64,000 bases of DNA from Veillonella sp. KGMB01456. Its GTDB lineage: Bacteria; Bacillota; Negativicutes; Veillonellales; Veillonellaceae. Below are positions 17,014-25,543 of this stretch, one piece after another. The stretch is taken from positions 30,539 through 94,538 of the forward strand of contig NZ_JALKIG010000006.1 in the NCBI RefSeq assembly GCF_023051165.1, given 5' to 3'. Positions within the stretch are counted from its first letter, which is position 1, and each line of letters starts with the position of its first letter. The position numbers and the translations under genes are program-made. Under the pieces are notes generated by a model. It did not search any database, was not told the origin of the DNA, and worked only from the letters and a program-made list of their open reading frames with translations.

Positions 17014-17640
17014 TTACTCCTTTTTCCCACCATACTGTTTATAAATGTACTGGATTTTTTCTTTATTTCGTTTAATTTTGCAAGCTTCAGCTCGTAAAAT
17101 AGACGCAACTTTTTCAACCGCATCGGGCAACACATCATTTACGACGATATAGTCATAGCGGTGAGCCAACGCAAGTTCCGAACTGGCTTTCGATAAGCGC
17201 TTATCAATGACATCGGCCGCATCCGTCCCGCGATCGCGCAAACGATTCGATAAAATATCTAAAGACGGCGGTACGATATAAATAAAAACGGCTTCGCTAA
17301 AGCGCTCTTTAACTTGCATAGCACCTTGAATATCAATTTCCAAAATAACGCTCTTACCTTCTGACAACAAGTCCATTACATGTTGTTTGGGAGTACCGTA
17401 AAAATTGTCGTACACCTGTGCATATTCAAGAAATGCATCTTCTTTAATTAAACGCTGAAACTCTTCTTTATCTCTAAAAAAGTAGCTAACCCCTTCTTCT
17501 TCACCGACACGAGGTGCACGAGTTGTCATCGATACGGAATACACAAGATTAGGCATTTGCTGGCGAAGGGCCGCACAAATTGTGCCTTTACCCGCACCCG
17601 AAGGGCCGGATAAGACAATTAAGATTCCTCTATCCGACAT
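17014..17640 (-). CDS. gmk: Guanylate kinase
   Basis: Phosphorylates GMP to GDP with ATP, and links to ppGpp control in Firmicutes. The 208 residues show the P-loop VLSGPSGAGKGTI, the GMP-binding SMTTRAPRVGEEEGVSYFF, EYAQVYDNFYGTP and the lid region RLRDRGTD. It lies between remA and rpoZ with short gaps, in the usual yicC-remA-gmk-rpoZ order. Confidence 0.97.
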   Translation of the reverse strand: MSDRGILIVLSGPSGAGKGTICAALRQQMPNLVYSVSMTTRAPRVGEEEGVSYFFRDKEEFQRLIKEDAFLEYAQVYDNFYGTPKQHVMDLLSEGKSVILEIDIQGAMQVKERFSEAVFIYIVPPSLDILSNRLRDRGTDAADVIDKRLSKASSELALAHRYDYIVVNDVLPDAVEKVASILRAEACKIKRNKEKIQYIYKQYGGKKE

Positions 17641-17648
17641 AATAACAC

Positions 17649-17915
17649 CTACGCTTCCGTTGTTTCAGACGGTGTAGCCTGTACAATACGATGTGCTACG
17701 GTTTCCGGTTGGATAGCGGATAAAACGATTTGACCGCTGTCCATAACCAGAACGGCACGAGTCTTACGACCATATGTGGCGTCAACGAGTACGCTCTTTT
17801 CACGAGCATCTTGAATCATTCGCTTAATAGGAGCCGATTCAGGACTGATAATCGCAATGAGGCGATTTGCTGAAACCATATTACCAAACCCGATGTTTAA
17901 AAGTTTTGTATTCAT
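17649..17915 (-). CDS. remA: RemA-like regulatory protein (DUF370)
   Basis: An 88-residue protein matching the RemA/YlzA family, including [18 protein letters not shown] and [17 protein letters not shown]. In Bacillus, RemA is a DNA-binding activator of extracellular-matrix and osmoprotection genes. The gene is conserved before gmk in Firmicutes, well beyond biofilm formers, so its role here may differ. It follows yicC by 25 bp. Confidence 0.9.
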   Translation of the reverse strand: MNTKLLNIGFGNMVSANRLIAIISPESAPIKRMIQDAREKSVLVDATYGRKTRAVLVMDSGQIVLSAIQPETVAHRIVQATPSETTEA

Positions 17916-17940
17916 ACTTAGTGACTCCTTACTCTACTAC

Positions 17941-18822
17941 CTACTCTATATTTTGAATTTGCTCTCTAATCTTCTCTAATTCACATTTCAATACTACAAC
18001 GCGGTCAGTAATCTCTAAATCAGATCCTTTTGATCCCATCGTATTTACTTCACGATTCATTTCCTGTAACAAGAAATCTAATTTACGGCCAATCGGTTGA
18101 TTCTCTTTGAGTGTGTCTTTTAATTGTACCACATGTGAGCCAAAACGTACAATTTCTTCTGTAATATCTGTTTTGTCACTCATAATGGCTACTTCCTGCA
18201 AAAATCTATCCATGTTGATATCTAAATCAGTTTTAGCCAAGGTTGCTTCAATGCGTTGCTGCAAACGTGTTTCATATTTCTTTACAGCTGCTGTTTTGTT
18301 GGCATCTACGGCTTTTAGCACATCTTCCAGTTTTGTTATACGACTTTCAATTTCGTTTGCTAAATGTTCCCCTTCGGCCGCCCGCATGGTTATTACGCCG
18401 GCGAGAGCATCACCTAATGCCTTCAAAGCCGTTTCTTGAAGTTTCGATTCTTCAAAAGGGACATCCTCCAAAAGAAGCCAATCCTGAGATACGGTCATCA
18501 TATCTCGCAAGGCCACTTTTTTAATATCTTGAGCAAAACCGTTTTTTACCAAAAACTCGCGAATCTGCAATGCCAATGATTCATTCACGGTAAAAACTTT
18601 TTCCCGATCCCGTGTATTGCGTAGCGAAATATTGACTTCCACTTTACCGCGTTGCAATACACTTTTAATCTGACGGCGCAGCTCATTTTCAAAAAAATTC
18701 AACGTGGACGGCATATTAATATGCAAATCCAAAAACCTTGAATTAACCGTTTTTATTTCAACTGTAATCTGTAACGCCTCATCAGCGGCTATACCACGAC
18801 CGAAGCCCGTCATGCTGTTCAT
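17941..18822 (-). CDS. yicC: YicC/YloC-family endoribonuclease
   Basis: The 293 residues begin MNSMTGFGRG, the family hallmark. They contain the YicC N-terminal domain (about 2-155), with VEIKTVNSRFLDLHI, and the C-terminal DUF1732 domain (about 210-293), with EEIVRFGSHVVQLKD and KLDFLLQEMNREVNTMGSK. Members are reported to be RNA endonucleases acting in RNA turnover. It is first in the gmk group and divergent from rqcH; the shared 164-bp upstream region holds a plus-strand promoter for rqcH and no clear promoter for this gene. Confidence 0.93.
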   Translation of the reverse strand: MNSMTGFGRGIAADEALQITVEIKTVNSRFLDLHINMPSTLNFFENELRRQIKSVLQRGKVEVNISLRNTRDREKVFTVNESLALQIREFLVKNGFAQDIKKVALRDMMTVSQDWLLLEDVPFEESKLQETALKALGDALAGVITMRAAEGEHLANEIESRITKLEDVLKAVDANKTAAVKKYETRLQQRIEATLAKTDLDINMDRFLQEVAIMSDKTDITEEIVRFGSHVVQLKDTLKENQPIGRKLDFLLQEMNREVNTMGSKGSDLEITDRVVVLKCELEKIREQIQNIE

Positions 18823-18924
18823 AATAAAATAGGTCCTTTCCTTTAATTTTCGTCAATTTTCCTTATTTTTAGATTATTTTCTTATTGTTTACATTTTAAC
18901 ATGTTAGGCCTATAGGGTAAAGCG

Positions 18925-18952
18925 TTCAAATAGGTCATAAGTGTGATATACT
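18925..18952 (+). promoter_or_regulatory. Candidate promoter for rqcH
   Basis: TTCAAA (18925-18930) and TATACT (18947-18952) are 16 bp apart. The ribosome site AAAGGAG (18974-18980) and ATG (18987) follow about 20-35 bp later. The -10 is good and the -35 moderate. Confidence 0.5.
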
Positions 18953-18986
18953 TAAATAATAAGTATGTTTAGTAAAGGAGCAATTT

Positions 18987-20735
18987 ATGAATTTAGATGG
19001 CTTAACCTTAGCCGTTTTGACCAGAGAACTTTCGGATCAATTAGTGACCGGTCAAATCCAGCGGCTATTACAAATAGATAAAACCACGATCGTCTTAAAA
19101 GTTAATACTCACCAAGGTAATAAAGACCTGGTTATTACAGCCGGTAATTTGCCGGCTTGTTATCTCAGTCACGGCATTACGGATTTACCTAAAGAACCGA
19201 CTGCGCTTTGCATGTTTTTACGCAAACATTTGGAAGGCGCTCGTATTACAGCAATCAAGCAATTGAACGGTGACCGAATTCTGCGCATCAATGCGGATAA
19301 GTTGGCTCTTGACGGCTCCCTTATTTCGAATCGAATTTACATTGAGCTAATGGGCAAATATTCCAACTGCATTTTCGTTCAAGACGGCCAGATTCTGGAA
19401 GCGCTCATTCACGTTACACCGCTCATGAACCGCGAACGTTCCATCGCGCCTAAACTCACTTATGAGTTACCGCCGAACAGCGAACGAGGCAGCCTTTTTG
19501 AGTTCAATAACGAAGAAATCGGCGAATTACTTCACAACTTCGGTCAAGGAACCGTAGCCGAAACAATTCGTCGCATTTTTAACGGTTTCGGTCCGGCTCT
19601 GTTAAAAGAAGTATGTTATGACGCCGGTGTAACCGAAAAAACGGAGTTTACATCACTTACTGCGGAACAAATTACGTCTATTGCAACGTCTCTTATCAAT
19701 TTAAAAGAGACTATTAATGATGCCAAGCAATTATATGAATACGAGAACGCAAACCATAAAAAGTTCTACAGCCCTGTGCCCCTTACCTATTTATTGGCGC
19801 AAGGCGGTCAGTTAACGGCTACCTACGATTCCATCTCACAACCGCTTGAAGTATCCGTTGTAAAACAAGGCGGCATCAATACGACCACGCGTGAATTGGA
19901 ACGAACTTTAGAACAGGCTATCAAAAAAGAAGAACTCCGTCACAGTAAGATTGAAACGGAACTTAACGATAGCTCCAAAGCCGATGAATATAAGGCTTTT
20001 GGCGATTTATTGATGATTAACGCCTATCGCGATACACAATATGAACCAAATATCACCTTAGACAATATTTTAGTAAACCCTGTTGAACCGATTACCATTT
20101 CCCTCGTGCCGGAATTAACCGTTGTAGAGAATGCGCAAAATTATTACAAACTGTATACGAAGTTAAAAAATCGTAAACAAAGCGGTTTATATCAATTAGA
20201 GCAAAGTAGTCGTCGCATTGACTATCTTCAGTCCGTTTTATACAGTTTAACCATTGCCGATAGCAAGGAAACGGTTCAAGAAATCTACAATGAATGCGAA
20301 CAGGCCGGGCTTTTGAAAAAATCTAAAAAGCCGGTTAGTTATAAGGCACCGAAACATAACTTCATGCATTTTCAAATTGACGGCGGTGGAATTTTCATCG
20401 GTCGCAACAATCAGCAGAATGAATATTTAACCCATCGTTTCGCCAAGCCTGATGATATGTGGTTCCATACTTTGCAGGTACAAGGCAGTCATGTTATCTT
20501 ACGCACGCAAGGCGGTGAACCAACCGATGAAATGCTTACCTTAGCCGCCCGCTATGCCGCCTATTTCAGTCGGGCTCGCGAGTCCTCCAAAGTAGCCGTC
20601 GATTACACCCCGGTTAAATTTATAAAAAAACCACCCGCATCGCCATTAGGCTTTGTTATTTATACAAATCAGAAAACAGCCGTAATCGACCCGAAAGAAC
20701 CGGTATTAAACAAAGAAACAAATTTCTACGAATAA
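18987..20735 (+). CDS. rqcH: Ribosome-associated quality-control factor RqcH (Rqc2/NEMF homologue)
   Basis: Binds stalled 50S-peptidyl-tRNA complexes and directs tRNA-Ala to add C-terminal alanine tails that mark the nascent chain for degradation. The 582 residues have the NFACT-N domain (about 1-180), with Asp96-Arg97 in NGDRIL at the place of the D97/R98 pair needed in Bacillus; HhH and coiled-coil regions (about 180-430); and the C-terminal NFACT-R/DUF814 domain with DDMWFHTLQVQGSHVIL. It has also been annotated as a fibronectin-binding protein (FbpA), which I consider secondary. It is one of only two plus-strand protein genes in the window and ends at a bidirectional terminator. Confidence 0.94.
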   Translation: MNLDGLTLAVLTRELSDQLVTGQIQRLLQIDKTTIVLKVNTHQGNKDLVITAGNLPACYLSHGITDLPKEPTALCMFLRKHLEGARITAIKQLNGDRILRINADKLALDGSLISNRIYIELMGKYSNCIFVQDGQILEALIHVTPLMNRERSIAPKLTYELPPNSERGSLFEFNNEEIGELLHNFGQGTVAETIRRIFNGFGPALLKEVCYDAGVTEKTEFTSLTAEQITSIATSLINLKETINDAKQLYEYENANHKKFYSPVPLTYLLAQGGQLTATYDSISQPLEVSVVKQGGINTTTRELERTLEQAIKKEELRHSKIETELNDSSKADEYKAFGDLLMINAYRDTQYEPNITLDNILVNPVEPITISLVPELTVVENAQNYYKLYTKLKNRKQSGLYQLEQSSRRIDYLQSVLYSLTIADSKETVQEIYNECEQAGLLKKSKKPVSYKAPKHNFMHFQIDGGGIFIGRNNQQNEYLTHRFAKPDDMWFHTLQVQGSHVILRTQGGEPTDEMLTLAARYAAYFSRARESSKVAVDYTPVKFIKKPPASPLGFVIYTNQKTAVIDPKEPVLNKETNFYE

Positions 20736-20741
20736 GCAAAA

Positions 20742-20796
20742 AAGCTCTCAGGAAATCCCCTATACCAAGTATAGCAAGGATGCTTCCTGAGAGCTT
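20742..20796. terminator. Bidirectional terminator between rqcH and the coaD unit
   Basis: Arms AAGCTCTCAGGAA (20742-20754) and TTCCTGAGAGCTT (20784-20796) form a perfect 13-bp stem. On the minus strand it is followed by six T, ideal for the leftward unit ending at 20855. On the plus strand it is followed by CTTTATTT, a weaker tract serving rqcH. Confidence 0.85.
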
Positions 20797-20854
20797 CTTT
20801 ATTTCAAGCTTACAATGACCGGCATTGTCAACCAAATCACCAAAAGTAACGCAA

Positions 20855-21307
20855 TTAATCGCGATTGGATTGTTTTAAACTTTCACGGTTTTGACGCAAG
20901 CTTTCCAAAGTTTTTTCCAAATTGTTTTCAATATAACGCATTACATCTTGAGCATATTGAATCGAACTGTTTTTCAATTCTTCGGAAGACTGGTTAGCCA
21001 AAGTAATAATTTGGTTAGCCTGAGTCTGAGCCTGTTTAACAAGTTCGCTTTCTTCCGTCAATTTTGCAATATAATCTTTGGCCTGAGCAATCAAAGTATC
21101 GGCTTGGCGCTGTGCATCTGCCAAAATTTTATCTTTTTCAGCCATAATACGGCGGGATTCTTCAAGCTCCAACGGCAAAGATTCATTAATGGCATCTAAG
21201 ACACGCATAATTTCTTCTTCTTCAATGACACGTTTGGTGGTCATAGGAATGCGACCACTGGTTTCAATTAAATTTTCCAAATCTTCTAAAAGTTTTTCTG
21301 TTTTCAT
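20855..21307 (-). CDS. Coiled-coil protein of unknown function downstream of coaD
   Basis: A 150-residue, charged, mostly helical protein rich in Glu, Gln, Lys and Ala, with no membrane segment or signal peptide. Residues about 45-145 look like a continuous coiled coil, resembling ATP synthase subunit b or DivIVA-type proteins, for which such genes are sometimes named. It ends the rsmD-coaD unit. I start it at the ATG at 21305-21307 because AGGAG lies 8 bp before it; a GTG three codons earlier (21316) would place the ribosome site inside the gene. Function not assigned. Confidence 0.75.
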   Translation of the reverse strand: MKTEKLLEDLENLIETSGRIPMTTKRVIEEEEIMRVLDAINESLPLELEESRRIMAEKDKILADAQRQADTLIAQAKDYIAKLTEESELVKQAQTQANQIITLANQSSEELKNSSIQYAQDVMRYIENNLEKTLESLRQNRESLKQSNRD

Positions 21308-21327
21308 TCTCGCCACTCCTATTAGTA

Positions 21328-21816
21328 CTATTCACTACGATTCGCAAATTTTGCTTCTAACGCTTCTTTTACTGCATCCGGAACTAAGCCGTCAAGACGA
21401 CCATTAAATCGCGCTAATTCGCGAATTCCCGTGGAACTGACAAATGAATACTTATTATTCGTCATGATAAAAACGGTTTCAATATCGTCATCCAAAAACT
21501 TTGAAAATAAAGCTCGTTGGAATTCATATTCAAAATCAGCAAGCGCTCGCAAGCCTCGAATAATCATAATACTGTTTTTTGATTTTGCATAATCAATCAA
21601 CAGACCTGATGCACAATCCACTTCAACATTAGGTATATGGGCTACGGAGGCTTTAATCAATTCAACTCGCTCATCTTGAGTAAACAAATTATTTTTATTC
21701 GGATTAGTTAAAACCGCCACAATCAACTTATCTACAAGCTTACTCGCTCGTTCAAAAATATCGACATGCCCGTTTGTCACAGGGTCAAAACTCCCTGGGC
21801 AAATGCCTATACGCAC
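21328..21816 (-). CDS. coaD: Phosphopantetheine adenylyltransferase CoaD
   Basis: Adds AMP to 4'-phosphopantetheine, the penultimate CoA step. The nucleotidyltransferase motifs are GICPGSFDPVTNGHVDI (T/HxGH at the N-terminus) and VSSTGIREL near residue 125. I take a GTG start at 21814-21816, giving 162 residues beginning MRIGICPGSFD. AAAGGAG precedes it by 8 bp and this matches family length. The in-frame ATG at 21849 would overlap rsmD by 29 bp. It starts 4 bp after the rsmD stop, the standard rsmD-coaD pairing. Confidence 0.96.
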   Translation of the reverse strand: MRIGICPGSFDPVTNGHVDIFERASKLVDKLIVAVLTNPNKNNLFTQDERVELIKASVAHIPNVEVDCASGLLIDYAKSKNSIMIIRGLRALADFEYEFQRALFSKFLDDDIETVFIMTNNKYSFVSSTGIRELARFNGRLDGLVPDAVKEALEAKFANRSE

Positions 21817-21820
21817 TATA

Positions 21821-22375
21821 TTAGCTCCTTTCAAGCTCATAGGGTACACAATACGTCACCTTCGTATAACCAAAGCGTTGTTCCCTCACAAGGCTCCAAC
21901 CTTCCGGCAATACAAGCGGTTCGTTTTCATGATGCTCCACAATAAGCATTCCATTTTCTTTTATTAATTGCTGATTTACGACTACAGCCAACGTTGCGGC
22001 CACAAAACCTTGTTCATATGGCGGATCCGCAAAAATATAATCAAACTGACGACCGGCTAACTGTTTAGCCGCCGTTTCAATCGATGTTGGTATCACTTCA
22101 ACCGCGTCTTCCATATGACAATGCTCAATGTTCGCTTTAATAATTCGAGCTGTCCGTTTATCAACGCATACGGCCAGTGAGGCACCGCGACTGACGGCTT
22201 CCAATCCGAAAGCGCCTGTACCGGAGAAAAAATCAAGTACGGTGGACTCAATCAAACCGTAACTAGTCAGTATATTAAAAATACTCTCCCGCACACGATC
22301 CTGTGTGGGTCTCGTACTCATCCCTTTCGGAGCTTTCAATATATGACCTTTGGCACGTCCTGCAATAATTCTCAT
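21821..22375 (-). CDS. rsmD: 16S rRNA m2G966 methyltransferase RsmD
   Basis: Methylates N2 of G966 in 16S rRNA. The 184 residues show MRIIAGRAKGHILKAP, RPTQDRVRESIFNIL, the SAM-binding DFFSGTGAFGLEAVSRG and the catalytic FADPPYEQ. It is immediately upstream of coaD, and the ribosome site of coaD lies in its last codons. An 83-bp gap separates it from gpsA. Confidence 0.96.
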   Translation of the reverse strand: MRIIAGRAKGHILKAPKGMSTRPTQDRVRESIFNILTSYGLIESTVLDFFSGTGAFGLEAVSRGASLAVCVDKRTARIIKANIEHCHMEDAVEVIPTSIETAAKQLAGRQFDYIFADPPYEQGFVAATLAVVVNQQLIKENGMLIVEHHENEPLVLPEGWSLVREQRFGYTKVTYCVPYELERS

Positions 22376-22458
22376 ACTTCCCTCTTTATGCCTACACTTG
22401 TCTTTTAATTATAGTATATAATGTTCCAAAATAAAAGTACATTCCTAGGGAAAAATTA

Positions 22459-23460
22459 TTATAAGAACATTTCATCTTTCAAGTTGCGCCCCATCAGCTC
22501 CATAAGTGCTGTTTGAGGCGATTTTTGATGATATAAAACTTCGTATAAAGCTTCTGTTATAGGTAAATCCAATTCTTTTGCTTTAGCGATTTCATACACC
22601 GTTTTTACGGCAAAAAAGCCTTCTACCACCATATTGGAATGATTCATTATATAATCCATAGTTTCACCGGCTGCCAATTTCTGACCCGCTGCGCGGTTCC
22701 GACTATGGCGACTCATACAAGTGGTAATCAAATCGCCCATACCGGCGAGTCCGGCATAAGTTTCACGCCGCGCCCCCATAGCCACTCCAAATTTGGTCAT
22801 CTCATGAAGACCACGTGTCAAAAGAGCGGACTTACAATTATCACCAAGCTTCATACCGTCTGCAATACCGGCCGCTAAAGCGATAATATTCTTTGTTGTC
22901 GCTGCCAGTTCTACACCCGTCATATCTTCATTCACATAGACTCGGAAATTAACAGTACTTAAAGCCTGTTGCACTTGCTCTGCCGTTGGTACCGTTCGTG
23001 CCGCCACAACCGTTGCAGCCGGTAAATCTCGGCCTATTTCCTCGGCATGATTAGGGCCGGATAAAATAGCTAATTGCTCCGTAATATGGCCTACCACCTC
23101 GTCAGCCACTTCGGATAAACGTTTACCCGTCTCTCGTTCAATCCCCTTAGAGCAAATAACTACCGTCGTTTTCGAAGAAATATATGGGGCAAACTGCTTC
23201 AGTGTATCACGCACATAAATAGACGGCGTCACAATCAAAAGGATATTACTGTTTTCGGCCACTACAGCCGGTACATGACTGATATTTAAATTTTCCGGCA
23301 AGGCAACACCGGCCAAATATTCTTTATTTTCACGATCCGCCTTTAAGCGCGTCGCCTGCTCTTCACGGCGACAGTAAAGCCAAGCCTCATTGCCGGCTTG
23401 AGCACTTTTACAAGCCAGCGCAGTGCCCCAGCTGCCGGATCCTATAATTCCTATTTTCAT
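22459..23460 (-). CDS. gpsA: NAD(P)-dependent glycerol-3-phosphate dehydrogenase GpsA
   Basis: Reduces dihydroxyacetone phosphate to sn-glycerol-3-phosphate, the backbone for phospholipids. The 333 residues show the Rossmann motif IGSGSWGTALA, ICSKGIE, LSGPNHAEEI, and the catalytic/substrate region VELAATTKNIIALAAGI. Its start overlaps the end of plsY by 4 bp, so the product and the acyltransferase that uses it are co-expressed. Confidence 0.97.
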   Translation of the reverse strand: MKIGIIGSGSWGTALACKSAQAGNEAWLYCRREEQATRLKADRENKEYLAGVALPENLNISHVPAVVAENSNILLIVTPSIYVRDTLKQFAPYISSKTTVVICSKGIERETGKRLSEVADEVVGHITEQLAILSGPNHAEEIGRDLPAATVVAARTVPTAEQVQQALSTVNFRVYVNEDMTGVELAATTKNIIALAAGIADGMKLGDNCKSALLTRGLHEMTKFGVAMGARRETYAGLAGMGDLITTCMSRHSRNRAAGQKLAAGETMDYIMNHSNMVVEGFFAVKTVYEIAKAKELDLPITEALYEVLYHQKSPQTALMELMGRNLKDEMFL

Positions 23461-24062
23461 TTAGAATCATCACGCTCCGTCCGTTCAACTTTTAATTCCT
23501 GACCGCGCAAAAGACGCATAATATTTTCACGATGACGCAAAATTACGAATAAAGCGGCCACCGTACCGAATACGATATACCATAAAGGTTCACCGAAGAC
23601 AATCATCAAAATCGGTACCAACGCGGCCCCTACGATAGAGCCTAAGGACACATATTTGGTAAAGTACACGATAACGGCCCATGTAGCAAAACAAATAGCC
23701 GAAATCAAAGGTACTAAAAATATCAACACCCCGAGCCCCGTCGCTACACCACGACCACCTTTGAAGCCCAAAAATACCGACCAATTATGGCCTACCATAG
23801 CTAAAATGCCACCTAAAAGCATCAAATTCGGTTCCGGCGAAAAAATAGCAACGCCTGCCATACCTTTACCGGCATCGCAGAGAAATACCGGTAAAGCTGC
23901 CTTCATGCCCAGTACGCGATACGTATTCGTAGCACCGATATTTTTACTGCCGTATAAACGGACATCTGTATTGAAAAATAATTTACCGATAATTAAACCG
24001 CTGGGAATGGAGCCTAAAAGATATGCCACGACTGCCAATCCGATAATAGTCATAGTATCCAT
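23457..24062 (-). CDS. plsY: Glycerol-3-phosphate acyltransferase PlsY
   Basis: Inner-membrane enzyme that transfers acyl groups from acyl-phosphate to glycerol-3-phosphate, starting phospholipid synthesis. The 201 residues have five or so membrane segments and the family motifs GSIPSGLIIGKLF, GSKNIGATNTYRVLG (active-site loop) and GFKGGRGVATGLG. The C-terminus is charged. Its ATG shares one base with the der stop codon (TAATG), and its end overlaps gpsA. Confidence 0.96.
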   Translation of the reverse strand: MDTMTIIGLAVVAYLLGSIPSGLIIGKLFFNTDVRLYGSKNIGATNTYRVLGMKAALPVFLCDAGKGMAGVAIFSPEPNLMLLGGILAMVGHNWSVFLGFKGGRGVATGLGVLIFLVPLISAICFATWAVIVYFTKYVSLGSIVGAALVPILMIVFGEPLWYIVFGTVAALFVILRHRENIMRLLRGQELKVERTERDDSK

Positions 24063-25396
24063 TAGTCGTCATCATTTCCCTTCTTACCGCGTAATATCAA
24101 GCGAATCGGTGTACCTTCAAAACCGAAGGACTCACGAAGTCTGTTTTCCAGGAAACGCATATAGGAGAAGTGAATCAATTCCGGTTCATTTACAAACAGT
24201 ATAAAGGTCGGTGGTTTTACCGAAGCCTGCGTCATATAATAAATCTTCGGCAAACGACCGCTTCTGGACGGTACCGGATTGACGTTCTGTGCATCCGATA
24301 ATACTTGATTCAACACGCTTGTAGAAATACGCATGTGTTGCTGTTCCGATACGAATTTAATTAAATCGGCTAAACGATGGATACGCTGTTTCGTCAATGC
24401 GGAAGCAAAGAGAATCGGCGCATAACGCAAAAAGCCCATTTCATCGTAAATATCTTCCGTGTAACGGATGGTCGTTTTATCGTCTTTTTCTACTAAATCC
24501 CATTTGTTGACTACGATGATAATCCCTTTACCGGCTTCATGAGCATAACCGGCAATTTTCTTATCCTGCTCTGTAACACCGTCCACGCCGTCCAATACGA
24601 GAACAACGATGTCAGCTCTATCTACGGACCGTAAAGAACGAACGATACTGTAGCGTTCTACCGGTGCATCGATTTTTGCTTTACGACGCATACCGGCCGT
24701 ATCGATAAGCACAAACTTCTGCCCCTCATGTGTCCAATGCGTATCAATGGAGTCACGAGTTGTACCGGCTACATCACTTACAATAACACGATCCTGTCCC
24801 AATAAAGCATTTGTTAACGATGATTTACCTACATTCGGACGACCGATTAAAGCTACATGGATAGTATCTTCTTCATCTTCAGCCGTTGCCGAATCAGGGA
24901 AATGTTTTACCACATCATCCAATAAATCGCCAAGATTCATTAGGTTTTTAGCGGAAATACCGATAGGATCGCCAATACCTAAATTGTAAAATTCATAAAT
25001 GTTGGCTTCCTGATTTACGCTGTCAATTTTATTAACAACCAATAATACCGGTTTACCGCTGGCACGCAAAATATTCGCTACTTCTTCGTCAGCCGGTACG
25101 ATACCTTGTTTGCCGTCAACGACAAATAAAATAACATCCGCTTCTTCGATAGCAAGTTGCGCCTGTAAACGCATCATTTTAGGAATTACATGACTGTCGG
25201 CGGTGATGAATTCAATCCCGCCCGTGTCAATCATGGTAAATTCTCGGTTAAGCCATTCGGCATCAAAATAAATTCTATCGCGCGTTACGCCCGGAATATC
25301 TTCAACAATGGAAATACGTTTATTTACAATGGCGTTAAACAATGTAGATTTTCCCACATTAGGACGCCCTACCACTGCTACTAATGGTTTTGCCAT
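24062..25396 (-). CDS. der: Ribosome-assembly GTPase Der (EngA)
   Basis: A tandem-GTPase essential for 50S assembly. The 444 residues show the first G domain (about 3-165), with GRPNVGKSTLFN, DTGG and NKID; the second (about 178-350), with GRPNVGKSSLTN, DTAG and NKWD; and a C-terminal KH-like domain (about 355-440). It starts the der-plsY-gpsA run, an order seen in many Firmicutes, and lies downstream of the ispH-S1 terminator. Confidence 0.97.
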   Translation of the reverse strand: MAKPLVAVVGRPNVGKSTLFNAIVNKRISIVEDIPGVTRDRIYFDAEWLNREFTMIDTGGIEFITADSHVIPKMMRLQAQLAIEEADVILFVVDGKQGIVPADEEVANILRASGKPVLLVVNKIDSVNQEANIYEFYNLGIGDPIGISAKNLMNLGDLLDDVVKHFPDSATAEDEEDTIHVALIGRPNVGKSSLTNALLGQDRVIVSDVAGTTRDSIDTHWTHEGQKFVLIDTAGMRRKAKIDAPVERYSIVRSLRSVDRADIVVLVLDGVDGVTEQDKKIAGYAHEAGKGIIIVVNKWDLVEKDDKTTIRYTEDIYDEMGFLRYAPILFASALTKQRIHRLADLIKFVSEQQHMRISTSVLNQVLSDAQNVNPVPSRSGRLPKIYYMTQASVKPPTFILFVNEPELIHFSYMRFLENRLRESFGFEGTPIRLILRGKKGNDDD

Positions 25397-25472
25397 ATTG
25401 TCACCTCAATTTTTACACAAATTATCACACTATATTGTAACATATATAAAGCAATCCATAAAGAAGGGATAA

Positions 25473-25514
25473 TGCAAAAGGAGCCATAAAGGGCAAAGCC
25501 CTTTACAGCTCCTT
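25473..25514 (-). terminator. Intrinsic terminator after the ispH-S1 gene
   Basis: A nested hairpin: outer arms AAGGAGC (25478-25484) and GCTCCTT (25508-25514), inner arms TAAAGGGC (25487-25494) and GCCCTTTA (25498-25505). On the minus strand it is followed by TTTTGCATT. It closes the long scpA-to-ispH unit, about 30 bp past the stop. Confidence 0.8.
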
Positions 25515-25543
25515 ATATAAGCGCTACGCGCTATTGGTTACAA

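Noticed and set aside
23656..24204. 182-codon plus-strand frame over plsY and der
   Set aside because: Antisense to well-recognised genes, with no ribosome site or recognisable protein motif.
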